Source: Chitinophagaceae bacterium BSSC1 (GTDB taxonomy: Bacteria; Bacteroidota; Bacteroidia; Chitinophagales; Chitinophagaceae). From it: a DNA stretch of 64,000 nucleotides. The DNA is taken from NCBI GenBank assembly GCA_002256435.1, contig NKJC01000005.1, positions 186,001 to 250,000 on the forward strand, written 5' to 3'. The translations under genes and the position numbers were made by a program. Below the pieces are notes generated by a model that ran no database searches, was not told the DNA's origin, and worked only from the letters and a program-made list of their open reading frames with translations. Shown here piece by piece: positions 50,732 through 60,678 of this stretch (positions are counted from its first letter, which is position 1; each line of letters starts with the position of its first letter).

Positions 50732-52120
50732 TTAAAAATAGAAATAATTGAGCAATACGGAGGGTAGCAAACCAATCAAAACTATTAAACCTGCCACCAA
50801 GAGCAACCCAATTTTAAATCCGCCAGTGATTTCTGAGGTCTCTGCAGCACCATCTTTGAAGTACATGGCCTGAATTACCCTGAAATAATAATATACGCTT
50901 ACCGCGGCAAATAAAACGGCTACAATCACAATCCAAAGTGCGCCACCTGCTTTAACTACGGCAGCCAACATATAGTATTTGGCAAAGAAACCAGCAGTTA
51001 AAGGAATCCCTGACAAGGATAATAAGCAAATAGTAGTGGCCAATGCCAAAACAGGTTGTGTTTTAGCTAGTCCATTAAACCCATCAAGGGTGTAGTCCTT
51101 CATCTTGATCAATACGGCAAATACCCCAATAGTAGCTAAGCTATAAGCAGCAGCATACAGGAGAATCCCTTCTTTGGCCAAATCATTACCTGCATACAAA
51201 GCAAATAACATAAACCCAGCTTGGGCAATACTGGAATATGCCAGCATTCTTTTGACACTTTGTTGAAAGACTGCGGTAATATTTCCAACTAAGAGTGTTG
51301 CAATAATGACAAATGACAATAAGATTTTCCAAGTAGCACCCATTAAATCGCTCTGCGATTCAAACAAACGCATAAAGGCAAAAAATCCTGCCGCCTTTAC
51401 AACGGTTGCCATAAAGGATGTGAACACTGATGGTGCTCCATCATATACATCGGGTGTCCAGAAATGGAATGGCGCTGCCGATACTTTAAAACACATGGAA
51501 ACAAATAAGAGAATCAAACCAGCAACGGTAAGAAAAGACACTTTAGGAATACCACCCACAGTCATTTCTGGGGTGCCTGGATTAATCCCAAAACTTCCAC
51601 TACCACCATAAATCAGGGCAATTCCCATAAGCATGATGCCTGTAGAAAAAGAACCCATCAACAAATATTTAAGAGAAGCTTCATTGCTTTTTAAATTTTT
51701 CTTGTCCGCGCCAGTTAGAATGTACAATGGAATAGACATGATTTCAACGCCCAAGAACAACATTAATAAACCGTTGAAAGAAGTAAGAATGGTAACACCA
51801 CAAAGCACAAAGAATACCAATGCAAAATACTCTGCTGGATGTACACCTGTGTTCTCAATATCCTTACCGCTCAATAACACATAAATAAGGGTAGCAACAA
51901 TGGCAATGGTATTAAAGAAAATACCAAACTGCTCAAAATGCAAGAGGTTATGCGTGTCTACCTGAATCACGTATTTACCATAAGACTGCAGTAGGTTGGC
52001 TACCAACAATACAATAAGACCGGCAGCAGCCAGGTGCTTCATCAGGGATTTGTTCTGAAAGATGATGCCACTTAACATCATCACTACACCCATTAAAGCC
52101 GAAACAATGATTGCGTTCAT
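50732..52120 (-). CDS. nuoN: NADH-quinone oxidoreductase subunit N
   Basis: This is a 462-residue polytopic protein of the proton-pumping Mrp-antiporter-like family, with about 14 helices (for example NGLLMLFLGVEIMSIPLYIL and FKVSAAPFHFWTPDVYDGAP, where the Lys and the FHFWTPDVYDGAP motif belong to the proton path). It forms part of the membrane arm of complex I. It is the last gene of the nuo operon, 39 bases after nuoM. Confidence 0.95.
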   Translation of the reverse strand: MNAIIVSALMGVVMMLSGIIFQNKSLMKHLAAAGLIVLLVANLLQSYGKYVIQVDTHNLLHFEQFGIFFNTIAIVATLIYVLLSGKDIENTGVHPAEYFALVFFVLCGVTILTSFNGLLMLFLGVEIMSIPLYILTGADKKNLKSNEASLKYLLMGSFSTGIMLMGIALIYGGSGSFGINPGTPEMTVGGIPKVSFLTVAGLILLFVSMCFKVSAAPFHFWTPDVYDGAPSVFTSFMATVVKAAGFFAFMRLFESQSDLMGATWKILLSFVIIATLLVGNITAVFQQSVKRMLAYSSIAQAGFMLFALYAGNDLAKEGILLYAAAYSLATIGVFAVLIKMKDYTLDGFNGLAKTQPVLALATTICLLSLSGIPLTAGFFAKYYMLAAVVKAGGALWIVIVAVLFAAVSVYYYFRVIQAMYFKDGAAETSEITGGFKIGLLLVAGLIVLIGLLPSVLLNYFYF

Positions 52121-52159
52121 AACTATTTATCTTAAAAGCTTTAAAAAAGCCTCATTCAT

Positions 52160-53587
52160 TTATCGTTGTACAAAAATAGCGTCTACTGTATCCTTAGTCA
52201 GATTGATCATAGGTTGAGGATACAATCCCATCACCAACACCAATACCACCAAAATGCCCAAGGCCAATTGCGTATTGAAACTAAGGTCTACGGCGTTGGT
52301 TACTTTTTCAGCAACCTGACCATAGAATACTTTTTGAATCATATTCAGCGTATATACCGCTGCCAAAATAATGCTGATACCGGCAATGGCAGTGATCCAT
52401 ACATTGTATTGGAACAGTCCGTTAAACATTAAGAATTCACCCACAAAAGCATTGGTTAAAGGCAGGGCCACATTGGCAAGAGCCATCAATACCAACAATA
52501 CCGCTAATACGGGAGCTTTCTGTGCAAGACCACCCAACTCACTCATCTTTCTAGTGCCTAATTGTTGTTCAATCACATCAGCTACAATCCAAAGTCCAAT
52601 CACGTTAACACCGTGGTTAAACATTTGAATCATCACCCCTTCTAATCCAATTCTGTTTTGAACAAAAATGGCGGCACACATTAAACCAATATGCGCAATA
52701 GAAGAATAAGCAATTAAACGTTTTATATCGTCTTGTCTAATAGCAATTAAGGAGGCGTAGATCATACCAGTAACAGAAAGTATGATCACAAACATGGCAT
52801 GACCACTAACTGCATCAGGTACCATGGGTAATAACCAGCGAATCACTGCATAGATGCCCATTTTCACCATTACACCACTCAGGATCATAGTTGTAGCCGT
52901 TGGCGATTGCTCATAAGCATCGGGCTGCCAAGTATGCAACGGGAAGATGGGCATTTTAATAGCAAAAGCAATAAAGAACAAAGCAAATACATACGCTTGT
53001 TCCTTAGCCATCAATTTTACATGATAGAAAGATTCTAAAGCAAAACTGTGATCGGCTGTTTTGGAATAAACAAAGAGTATTCCAATCAACATTAATAAGG
53101 AACCAATAAACGTATAGATAAAGAATTTGAAAGTAACAGCAATTCTACGTTCACCACCCCAGATAGAGCAAAGAAAGTAAACAGGGATTAAAGCTAATTC
53201 CCAGAAGAAATAAAACAACAAAGCATCCGATGCCAAGAACACGCCCATTAAACCAGCTTGGGTTAACAGCATCAAGCCATAAAAAGCGCCTGATTTTTGA
53301 TAGCTATTATTATAGGTAGCTGCAAATACAACAGGAAAAGAAATGGCGGTTAATAAGCAAAGCATTTTTGCCATGCCGTCTTGCATTAAACTAAACCTGC
53401 TTCCCAGTGCTGGTAACCAAGCTGCGTCATAATGAAGTGCGCCTTTGCTAAAAACTGCTACCAAGGCCAATGCCAGTGTTGCAATAGAAGATACCAGGGC
53501 CAAAGCCTTGGATGCTGGCGAATCTTTTAGCAGCAATACTGCTAGTCCGCTAAGCAATGGAATGGATATGAGTAATAGAGGAATCAT
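52160..53587 (-). CDS. nuoM: NADH-quinone oxidoreductase subunit M
   Basis: This 475-residue membrane subunit has the antiporter-like core, with FFWELALIPVYFLCSIWGG carrying a conserved Glu and IKMPIFPLHTWQPDAYEQSP carrying the discontinuous-helix Lys/His segment. It pumps protons in the membrane arm of complex I next to NuoL and NuoN. The gene lies 18 bases downstream of nuoL. Confidence 0.96.
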   Translation of the reverse strand: MIPLLLISIPLLSGLAVLLLKDSPASKALALVSSIATLALALVAVFSKGALHYDAAWLPALGSRFSLMQDGMAKMLCLLTAISFPVVFAATYNNSYQKSGAFYGLMLLTQAGLMGVFLASDALLFYFFWELALIPVYFLCSIWGGERRIAVTFKFFIYTFIGSLLMLIGILFVYSKTADHSFALESFYHVKLMAKEQAYVFALFFIAFAIKMPIFPLHTWQPDAYEQSPTATTMILSGVMVKMGIYAVIRWLLPMVPDAVSGHAMFVIILSVTGMIYASLIAIRQDDIKRLIAYSSIAHIGLMCAAIFVQNRIGLEGVMIQMFNHGVNVIGLWIVADVIEQQLGTRKMSELGGLAQKAPVLAVLLVLMALANVALPLTNAFVGEFLMFNGLFQYNVWITAIAGISIILAAVYTLNMIQKVFYGQVAEKVTNAVDLSFNTQLALGILVVLVLVMGLYPQPMINLTKDTVDAIFVQR

Positions 53588-53605
53588 ATTATTTCTTTAA
53601 TGCTA

Positions 53606-55543
53606 CTAGGCCATTTTAAATAAACGAGTCAGATAATAAACAATGGTAAGGTCATTGAACCAAATCAAGATAAACACTACAATGGCCAATACCATGATGA
53701 TTAAGTAATTACCTACTTGACCACTTTGAATTAAACGCAATTGACGAGAACCATATCCTACCAATCGGCCAACGCCATTTACTGCACCATCAATCAGGTT
53801 TTTCTCAATGATGTTTTTGAAGAACCCAGCAAGTAAGTGCAGCGGATTTACAATAACAGCATTGTATAGCTCATCTACATACCATTTGTTTTCAAGTAAT
53901 TTGGCCACACCTGAATTTTCAGCGCCATCGGCTTGGTATTTTTTAAAGCTATTAACCGCATATACAATAACTGCAATAATCAGTACAGTAGATACCCCTA
54001 ATAAAATCCATTCTTGTGAAGCTTCTACATGATGCGCTTCTGCAATAGCCGCAGAACCAGCAAAAATAGGAGCCAAGAAATGTTCCAGACTATGGGCGTC
54101 TTTGGCAAATAATTCAGGAATACCAATCAATCCACCAACAACTGAAAGAAAGGCTAAGACAATCAATGGAATAGTCATAGCAGCAGGACTCTCGTGTAAG
54201 TGATGTTCTTGTTCATGAGTACCTCTAAATCCACCCAAGAAAGTAAGGGTATACAAACGGAACATATAAAAAGCAGTCATGAGCGCACCACCCAATCCCA
54301 CATAGTAATACAATGGATTTTTTCCGTAAGCCGCCATCAAGATTTCGTCTTTAGAGAAGAAACCAGAGAATGGAGGAATACCTGCAATGGCCAAACAAGC
54401 CAATAAGAAAGTAATATGGGTAATGGGCAAGTGTTTTTTCAATCCACCCATTTTGCGAATATCTTGTTCGTGGTGCATGGCATGAATCACTGAACCTGCT
54501 CCTAAGAATAATAAGGCTTTGAAAAATGCATGGGTCATTACATGGAATACCGCACCGGTATAAGCACCAACGCCTAATCCAAGAAACATATAACCCAATT
54601 GGCTAACAGTAGAATAGGCCAATACCTTTTTAATATCGTTTTGCTTAAGCGCAATAGTGGCAGCAAAAATAGCCGTAGACAAACCTACAATAGCTACCAG
54701 TGTTTGTGTACCTGGCGCCATGGTATAGAGGATATTGCTACGTGCAATCATATAGATACCAGCCGTAACCATGGTTGCAGCGTGGATCAAGGCAGAAACT
54801 GGTGTAGGACCCGCCATGGCATCGGGTAACCAAGTGTACAAAGGAATCTGTGCACTCTTACCCATGGCTCCAACAAATAACAAAGTGGTGATAGCAGTAA
54901 TATCAAAGGCAGACAATTTAGCCAGACTAGCTGCACTAAATACATCTGTGTATGTAGCAGTTCCTAATTTGAAGATTAACCAAAACACCGCCAATAAAAA
55001 TCCAAGGTCACCAATCCTATTCATGATAAAGGCTTTCTTAGCTGCGTAGTTGTAGTCATTGTTTTTAAACCAATAACCAATGAGCAAATAAGAGCAAAGA
55101 CCAACCCCTTCCCAACCAATAAACATGATCACATAGTTGGAACCAAGAATCAATAACAACATAGAGAACACAAACAAATTCAGGTAAGCAAAATACCTGC
55201 CATAGTGTTGGTTCTCTTCTTCGTGCATATAAGCAGTAGAATAGAGATGAATTAAAAATCCAATTCCTGTAATGATTAGCAAAAACAGAGAAGACAATTG
55301 GTCAACCTGAAAAGCAAATGGAATCACTAATCCTTTTACATCAATGAAAGGGAAAAGTGTTACTACAGATGCGCCATTAGACTTAACATCTAAGAACACC
55401 AATACACTTACCACAAAGGAAGCCAATACAGCCCCACTGCCCACGATACCAATCAGGGATTTGGACAGTTGCTTCCTACCCAATCCGTTGATCAGGAAAC
55501 CGAGCAGGGGAAACAGCGGAATCAAATAAACTAGTTTGCTCAT
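53606..55543 (-). CDS. nuoL: NADH-quinone oxidoreductase subunit L
   Basis: This is a 645-residue protein, the largest antiporter-like subunit at the far end of the membrane arm. It has FIGWEGVGLCSYLLIGYW, AQIPLYTWLPDAMAGPTPVSALIHAATMV and a long C-terminal part that should form the lateral helix and last helix (NYLIIMVLAIVVFILIWF). The length is normal. It lies 53 bases after nuoK. Confidence 0.97.
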   Translation of the reverse strand: MSKLVYLIPLFPLLGFLINGLGRKQLSKSLIGIVGSGAVLASFVVSVLVFLDVKSNGASVVTLFPFIDVKGLVIPFAFQVDQLSSLFLLIITGIGFLIHLYSTAYMHEEENQHYGRYFAYLNLFVFSMLLLILGSNYVIMFIGWEGVGLCSYLLIGYWFKNNDYNYAAKKAFIMNRIGDLGFLLAVFWLIFKLGTATYTDVFSAASLAKLSAFDITAITTLLFVGAMGKSAQIPLYTWLPDAMAGPTPVSALIHAATMVTAGIYMIARSNILYTMAPGTQTLVAIVGLSTAIFAATIALKQNDIKKVLAYSTVSQLGYMFLGLGVGAYTGAVFHVMTHAFFKALLFLGAGSVIHAMHHEQDIRKMGGLKKHLPITHITFLLACLAIAGIPPFSGFFSKDEILMAAYGKNPLYYYVGLGGALMTAFYMFRLYTLTFLGGFRGTHEQEHHLHESPAAMTIPLIVLAFLSVVGGLIGIPELFAKDAHSLEHFLAPIFAGSAAIAEAHHVEASQEWILLGVSTVLIIAVIVYAVNSFKKYQADGAENSGVAKLLENKWYVDELYNAVIVNPLHLLAGFFKNIIEKNLIDGAVNGVGRLVGYGSRQLRLIQSGQVGNYLIIMVLAIVVFILIWFNDLTIVYYLTRLFKMA

Positions 55544-55596
55544 AATATCTTTCTAGCGGGATATACTTTTAAAAATCCAAAAGTTGTTCCCTGATT

Positions 55597-55935
55597 TTAG
55601 TTTTTCAATCTGTTCAAAAAGTTAATGTCAACCGAATGCGTATTTCTGTACAACATCACAATAATGGCTAGACCCACACTTACTTCTGCAGCAGCTACTA
55701 CCATGATAAAGAATACAAACAATTGACCATCGGTACCTACTGTTGTTGCTAGTTTATCATTGGCAGTGGCAAAAGCCAAATGCATTTTTGAAAATGCTAC
55801 CAACAAAAGGTTTACAGAATTCAACATCAGTTCAATGCACATAAACACTATGATAGCATTGCGGCGTGTAAGCACCCCAATAATCCCAATGCTGAATAGG
55901 GCTAAACTTAGGTAGATATAATATTGTATTGGCAT
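55597..55935 (-). CDS. nuoK: NADH-quinone oxidoreductase subunit K
   Basis: This 112-residue subunit has three helices ([64 protein letters not shown]). The two conserved buried glutamates, in CIELMLN and AAAEVSVG, are both present and lie in the proton path. It is 54 bases after nuoJ. Confidence 0.96.
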   Translation of the reverse strand: MPIQYYIYLSLALFSIGIIGVLTRRNAIIVFMCIELMLNSVNLLLVAFSKMHLAFATANDKLATTVGTDGQLFVFFIMVVAAAEVSVGLAIIVMLYRNTHSVDINFLNRLKN

Positions 55936-55989
55936 GGTCTCTATAAATTACTGCATTGCTGCAGATGAATGTTTTTATTAATAAGCTGA

Positions 55990-56511
55990 TTATTCTTTCT
56001 TTCCAATGACAATGGCACCAATCATGGCACTCAAAAAGAGCACACTCGTAATTTCAAATGGCACTACATAATCACTAAATAAGAGTTTACCCAAATTTTT
56101 GATTAGTCCAATATCTCCGGTACTGGTCATGGCTTTTTTAGCGTGTAAATCAGTTGCTTGACGCACCAAAGAAACAAAGACCATTAAAAAGCATCCACCA
56201 GAAATTACACCCGCTAGTTTCATCCACAAATTTTTCTGTGGTTCGGTTTCTGAATTCAAGTTCATCAACATGACCACAAATAGGAATAATACCATAATGG
56301 CACCTGCATAAACAATCATGTTTACAATAGCCAAGAACTGTGCGTTCAATAAGATATAGTGTCCAGAAATGGCAAAGAAAACCGCAACCAACCACAATAC
56401 AGAATGTATGGGGTTCTTGCTAATCAATACCATGATGGCGCTAAAAAGGGCCAGAGCGCTAAGGAAAAAGAATAATATTTCGGTTGTATTCATTGCTTGT
56501 GAATTAGTCAT
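55990..56511 (-). CDS. nuoJ: NADH-quinone oxidoreductase subunit J
   Basis: This 173-residue subunit has five helices. The third (NMIVYAGAIMVLFLFVVMLM) holds the pi-bulge of complex I that links quinone reduction to pumping. Met7 of the given start (56493) is an equally good initiator. The gene is 41 bases after nuoI. Confidence 0.95.
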   Translation of the reverse strand: MTNSQAMNTTEILFFFLSALALFSAIMVLISKNPIHSVLWLVAVFFAISGHYILLNAQFLAIVNMIVYAGAIMVLFLFVVMLMNLNSETEPQKNLWMKLAGVISGGCFLMVFVSLVRQATDLHAKKAMTSTGDIGLIKNLGKLLFSDYVVPFEITSVLFLSAMIGAIVIGKKE

Positions 56512-56552
56512 TAACAGCGGTGATCCGCCACCAATCTCATTTCATTCGTTGA

Positions 56553-57095
56553 TCAATTATTTCTAGGGCTACCTTTTGCTTTTGCAAATCCTTCAGGATC
56601 TGTTTTCACATTAGGGATCACCATTTCATCTTTTCCATAAATAAATCCTTTGCGGTTATAATTAGCAGGCGCAAAAGTTTCACTCAAGTAAATAGCATCT
56701 TTGGGGCAGGCTTCTTCACACAAACCGCAGAAAATGCAACGCAGCATATTGATTTCATACTTGGCTGCATATTTTTCCTCTCTGTACAAATGCTCTTCAC
56801 CTGGTAGTCTTTCAGCAGCTTCCATAGTAATGGCTTCTGCAGGACAAGCCACAGCGCATAGTCCACAGGCGGTGCAACGCTCTCTACCTTCTTCATCACG
56901 GTTGAGAACGTGCAATCCACGGAATACAGGACTAAATTCCCTGCGCTGTTCCGGATAACGGATAGTGGGTTGCTTTTTGAAAATATGGCTAAACGTGATG
57001 CTCATTCCCTTGAAAATAGCGGGAAGGAACAAGCGCTCTGCTAAGCTCATTGGCTTGCGGCTCACTTGAACGGATCTACTGGTTAATGCCTCCAT
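56553..57095 (-). CDS. nuoI: NADH-quinone oxidoreductase subunit I
   Basis: This 180-residue protein carries two 4Fe-4S motifs, CTACGLCAVACPAEAI and CIFCGLCEEACPKDAI, which hold clusters N6a and N6b and pass electrons to NuoB. The N-terminal helix (LFLPAIFKGMSITFSHIF) lies on the membrane surface. It sits between nuoH and nuoJ as usual. Confidence 0.97.
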   Translation of the reverse strand: MEALTSRSVQVSRKPMSLAERLFLPAIFKGMSITFSHIFKKQPTIRYPEQRREFSPVFRGLHVLNRDEEGRERCTACGLCAVACPAEAITMEAAERLPGEEHLYREEKYAAKYEINMLRCIFCGLCEEACPKDAIYLSETFAPANYNRKGFIYGKDEMVIPNVKTDPEGFAKAKGSPRNN

Positions 57096-57144
57096 GTTAC
57101 TAATCTCTTTTAAACTACGTTTTGCATGACACGCATGCTAATCA

Positions 57145-58191
57145 TTACAATTTTGCTAAAATCCAAGCGCCTGTGATCAACATATTTACCAAGGCCAATG
57201 GAATCAAACTTTTCCAACCTAGGTTCATCAATTGGTCATAACGGAAACGTGGAATGGTCCAACGAATCCACATAAATATGAAAATGAACACAACAATTTT
57301 AAGCAGCAAAGTTCCAACTCCTACCAAGGCTGCAATATTTTGTGGCAAAACCTTTTCATCAAAGAAAGGAATGTCATAGCCACCAAAATACAAGGAAGCC
57401 ATTACCGCACTACTCATGATCATGTTCACGTATTCGCTAAACAAATAGAAACCCAATTTCATGGAAGAATACTCTTGGTGGTATCCAAAGTTCAATTCGT
57501 TCTCTGCTTCAGGAAGGTCAAAAGGCGTTCTATTACACTCTGCCATGGCACAAATAAAGAACAACAAGAAGCCCAGAGGTTGATAAGCAATATTCCACAA
57601 ATGACCAGGAGCCATTTGCTGTTCCACTATGGTTTTCAAACTCAAACTGCCTGTTGTCATTAACAAAGCAATCAGGGCAATCCCCATGGCCAATTCATAA
57701 CTAATGGCTTGTGAAGCACCACGCAGTGCAGCCATTAAAGAGAATTTATTATTAGAAGCCCAACCTCCAATCATGATTCCATAAACACCCAAACTCACTA
57801 CGCCAAAAATGTAGAGGATCCCAATATTAACGTCAGCAATTTGCAGGTCAATGGTACGGCCAAATAGTTCAACAGAAGATCCCCAAGGAATTACAGCGCA
57901 GGTCATCAGTGCGGCAGTCATAGCCAAACCAGGACCCAAGATAAATAGGGCTTTGTTAGAAGAGTTGGGAATAATTTCTTCTTTCATGATTAGTTTCAAA
58001 CCATCGGCAAATGGTTGGAACAATCCAAAAGGACCAGCCCTTTCCGGACCTGGTCTGTCTTGCAACACAGCCGCCACTTTGCGTTCCGCAAATGTGGTAT
58101 AAAGGGCAATGCCCAAGCTAGCAAAAACAATGATGGCGATCAACACCAATTTTTCTATAATCAACAGCCAGTCTAAAGCAAGTAGTGTCAT
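57145..58191 (-). CDS. nuoH: NADH-quinone oxidoreductase subunit H
   Basis: This 348-residue membrane subunit has eight helices and forms the quinone tunnel with NuoB and NuoD. The loop AERKVAAVLQDRPGPERAGPFGLFQPFADGLKL and the acidic loop AECNRTPFDLPEAENELNFGYHQEYSSM are both conserved. It begins 9 bases after nuoG ends, with no trace of extra NuoG sequence between. Confidence 0.97.
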   Translation of the reverse strand: MTLLALDWLLIIEKLVLIAIIVFASLGIALYTTFAERKVAAVLQDRPGPERAGPFGLFQPFADGLKLIMKEEIIPNSSNKALFILGPGLAMTAALMTCAVIPWGSSVELFGRTIDLQIADVNIGILYIFGVVSLGVYGIMIGGWASNNKFSLMAALRGASQAISYELAMGIALIALLMTTGSLSLKTIVEQQMAPGHLWNIAYQPLGFLLFFICAMAECNRTPFDLPEAENELNFGYHQEYSSMKLGFYLFSEYVNMIMSSAVMASLYFGGYDIPFFDEKVLPQNIAALVGVGTLLLKIVVFIFIFMWIRWTIPRFRYDQLMNLGWKSLIPLALVNMLITGAWILAKL

Positions 58192-58200
58192 GATTTCCTA

Positions 58201-59298
58201 TTAGTCGTTATCAGGATTAAAATTGTTGGAATGGGCAGGACCATTGATCTTGCTCAATTCAATATGCGGTCTGTTTACTTCACTAACCTCATGTATGTCC
58301 ATCAACAATTTTGGTTTTCTGCCATGCAACACGGCTTCAATGGTTTCAGTTGGCATATTGGTTCCCACTGTACCCGCATAATGCCCTTGTGAAATCACAG
58401 AATGTCTATCAATGAGTCTTGGTCCTTCAATGGTCCAGTCACTAGATTGTTTTTTCTCAAAACGGCATTCGTTACAGATCCATTCTTCAACCTCACCCCA
58501 CTGGTCTTTTCTTGCTGTAACACGGAACACTTCTTCTCCCCTATTCCACAAAGTAACTTTACCACTACATGTAGGGCAATCACGGTGTGCGTTCATGGGT
58601 TTGAGGAACCATACGCGGTTTTTAAAACGGAAAGTTTTATCAGTTAAAGCACCTACTGGACAAACGTCAATTACATTACCTATAAAATCGCTTTGCAAAT
58701 TCTTTTCAATCATAGTAGCAATCTCAGAATGATCACCCCTATCTAAAATGCCATGCTCTCTTTTTCCAGTCAATTGATCAGCCGCAAATACGCATCTATA
58801 GCACAAAATGCAACGGGTCATATGTAACTGAATGTATTTACCAAGATCATGCTTTTTAAAGGTTCTACGCTGGAACTCATAACGCGTACCTTCTTTACCA
58901 TGCTCATAGCTCAAGTCTTGTAAATGACACTCACCCGCTTGGTCACAGATAGGACAATCCAAAGGATGATTGAGCAACAAGAATTCTACAATACCAGCTC
59001 TTGCATCAACCACTTTGGGACTAGTAATATTTTTTACTTCCATGCCATCCATTACCGTAGTACGGCAAGAAGCAACCAGTTTGGGCATGGGCCTAGGATC
59101 TTTTTCAGAACCCTTGCTCACTTCTACCAAACAGGTACGGCATTTACCACCGCTGCCTTCTAGTTTGCTATAATAGCACATGGCAGGAGGAGCCACATCG
59201 CCACCAATCATCCGCGCAGCGTTTAAAATGGTGGTACCAGCGGGCACATCAATACTGATGTTGTCAATGGTTACTTTGAATAATGTTGTATCGGACAT
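58201..59298 (-). CDS. nuoG: NADH-quinone oxidoreductase subunit G, short form
   Basis: The protein is only 365 residues; E. coli NuoG is about 900. Present are the 2Fe-2S domain (CYYSKLEGSGGKCRTC ... ASC), the His-Cys cluster motif (HPLDCPICDQAGEC) and a 4Fe-4S motif (CILCYRCV ... VCPVGAL). After these comes a Cys pair set (HRDCPTCSGKV and WICNECRF) that corresponds to the start of the former molybdopterin domain, and the protein then ends. The short form seems usual in this part of the Bacteroidota. It carries electrons from NuoF/E to NuoI. The gene is 24 bases after nuoF. Confidence 0.93.
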   Translation of the reverse strand: MSDTTLFKVTIDNISIDVPAGTTILNAARMIGGDVAPPAMCYYSKLEGSGGKCRTCLVEVSKGSEKDPRPMPKLVASCRTTVMDGMEVKNITSPKVVDARAGIVEFLLLNHPLDCPICDQAGECHLQDLSYEHGKEGTRYEFQRRTFKKHDLGKYIQLHMTRCILCYRCVFAADQLTGKREHGILDRGDHSEIATMIEKNLQSDFIGNVIDVCPVGALTDKTFRFKNRVWFLKPMNAHRDCPTCSGKVTLWNRGEEVFRVTARKDQWGEVEEWICNECRFEKKQSSDWTIEGPRLIDRHSVISQGHYAGTVGTNMPTETIEAVLHGRKPKLLMDIHEVSEVNRPHIELSKINGPAHSNNFNPDND

Positions 59299-59322
59299 AA
59301 GTCAAATTTCTAAGGTCAATGT

Positions 59323-60675
59323 TTAAGCAGGCACATGAATAGGGTCAGCATAATGAGCCAATCCAAAATTCCTTGTCTGCGCTTCTGCTGCATGGCTTAC
59401 ATGCCATTCAAATTCATCCCTAAAATGACGGATCGCAGCGGCAACAGGCCATGCTGCAGCGTCACCCAAAGGACAAATGGTATTTCCTTCAATCTTGCGT
59501 TGAATATCCCAAAGCAAATCAATATCACTGCTCTTGCCTTCGCCTTTTTCTAAGCGATACAAAAGCTTTTCCATCCAACCAGTTCCTTCACGGCAAGGAG
59601 AACACTGACCACAACTTTCGTGTCTATAAAATCGCGCCAGCGAATAGGTATTTCTCACCACACATTGGTCTTCATCTAATACAATAAAACCACCAGAACC
59701 CATCATAGAGCCAGTGGCAAAACCACCATCGCTCAAGCTCTCGTAATTCATGTAACGCGTTTCACCCTTGGCTGTTTTCAACAACAGGTTAGCAGGTAAA
59801 ATAGGAACTGAAGAACCACCGGGAATACAAGCTTTTAATCTTTTGCCGTTGGCGATACCTCCGCAATATTCATCACTATAAATAAATTCTTCTACCGAAA
59901 TGGTCATGTCTATTTCAAAGACACCGGGCTTGTTAATATTACCACAAGCAGAAATGAGTTTGGTACCAGTAGATTTACCCACACCAATCTTAGCATATTC
60001 TTCTCCACCTTCATTGATAATAGGCACTACAGAAGCCAAAGTTTCTACGTTGTTTACCACCGTTGGTCTACCCCAAACACCTTTGATAGCAGGGAATGGA
60101 GGTTTGATTCTTGGGTTACCACGCTTACCTTCTAATGATTCAATCAAGGCAGTTTCTTCACCACAGATATAAGCACCTGCACCACGTTGTACATAGATTT
60201 CACAATCAAAACCAGTACCCAAAATATTCTTGCCTAAGAAGCCGTTTGCTTTTGCTTCCGCAATAGCCTGTTCCAAGATATCTGGGATCCAAGCGTATTC
60301 ACCACGGATATAAATATAAGTGGCATTGCTACCCAGTGCAAAACTGGAAACAATCAAACCTTCAATGAGTAAGTGAGGAATAAATTCCATCAAGTAGCGG
60401 TCTTTAAAAGTACCCGGCTCACTTTCATCTGCATTACATACCAAGTGTCTAGGAACGCCTTCAGGTTTGGCAATAAAACTCCATTTCATACCTGCAGGGA
60501 AACCCGCACCACCTCTGCCACGTAGACCGCTCTTCTTTACTTCTTCCACAATCTCTTCAGGAGACATGGTTTTCAAAGCCTTTTCCACGCTGCGGTAACC
60601 ACCTTCTCTGCGGTAGACTTCAAAACTGCGAATCCCTTCTACATGCGCTTTTTCTAGTAATAGTTTTCTTCCCAT
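59323..60675 (-). CDS. nuoF: NADH-quinone oxidoreductase subunit F
   Basis: This 450-residue protein has the NADH/FMN loop GLRGRGGAGFPAGMKW, the FMN-binding YICGEETALIESLEG, and the N3 cluster motif SCGQCSPCREGTGW followed by the last Cys in NTICPLGDAAAWP. It takes electrons from NADH. It follows nuoE by 3 bases. Confidence 0.97.
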   Translation of the reverse strand: MGRKLLLEKAHVEGIRSFEVYRREGGYRSVEKALKTMSPEEIVEEVKKSGLRGRGGAGFPAGMKWSFIAKPEGVPRHLVCNADESEPGTFKDRYLMEFIPHLLIEGLIVSSFALGSNATYIYIRGEYAWIPDILEQAIAEAKANGFLGKNILGTGFDCEIYVQRGAGAYICGEETALIESLEGKRGNPRIKPPFPAIKGVWGRPTVVNNVETLASVVPIINEGGEEYAKIGVGKSTGTKLISACGNINKPGVFEIDMTISVEEFIYSDEYCGGIANGKRLKACIPGGSSVPILPANLLLKTAKGETRYMNYESLSDGGFATGSMMGSGGFIVLDEDQCVVRNTYSLARFYRHESCGQCSPCREGTGWMEKLLYRLEKGEGKSSDIDLLWDIQRKIEGNTICPLGDAAAWPVAAAIRHFRDEFEWHVSHAAEAQTRNFGLAHYADPIHVPA

Positions 60676-60678
60676 ATA

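Noticed and set aside
58191-58201. NuoG considered as truncated by a frameshift
   Set aside because: nuoH begins 9 bases after the nuoG stop and no leftover molybdopterin-domain sequence can be read in other frames there.
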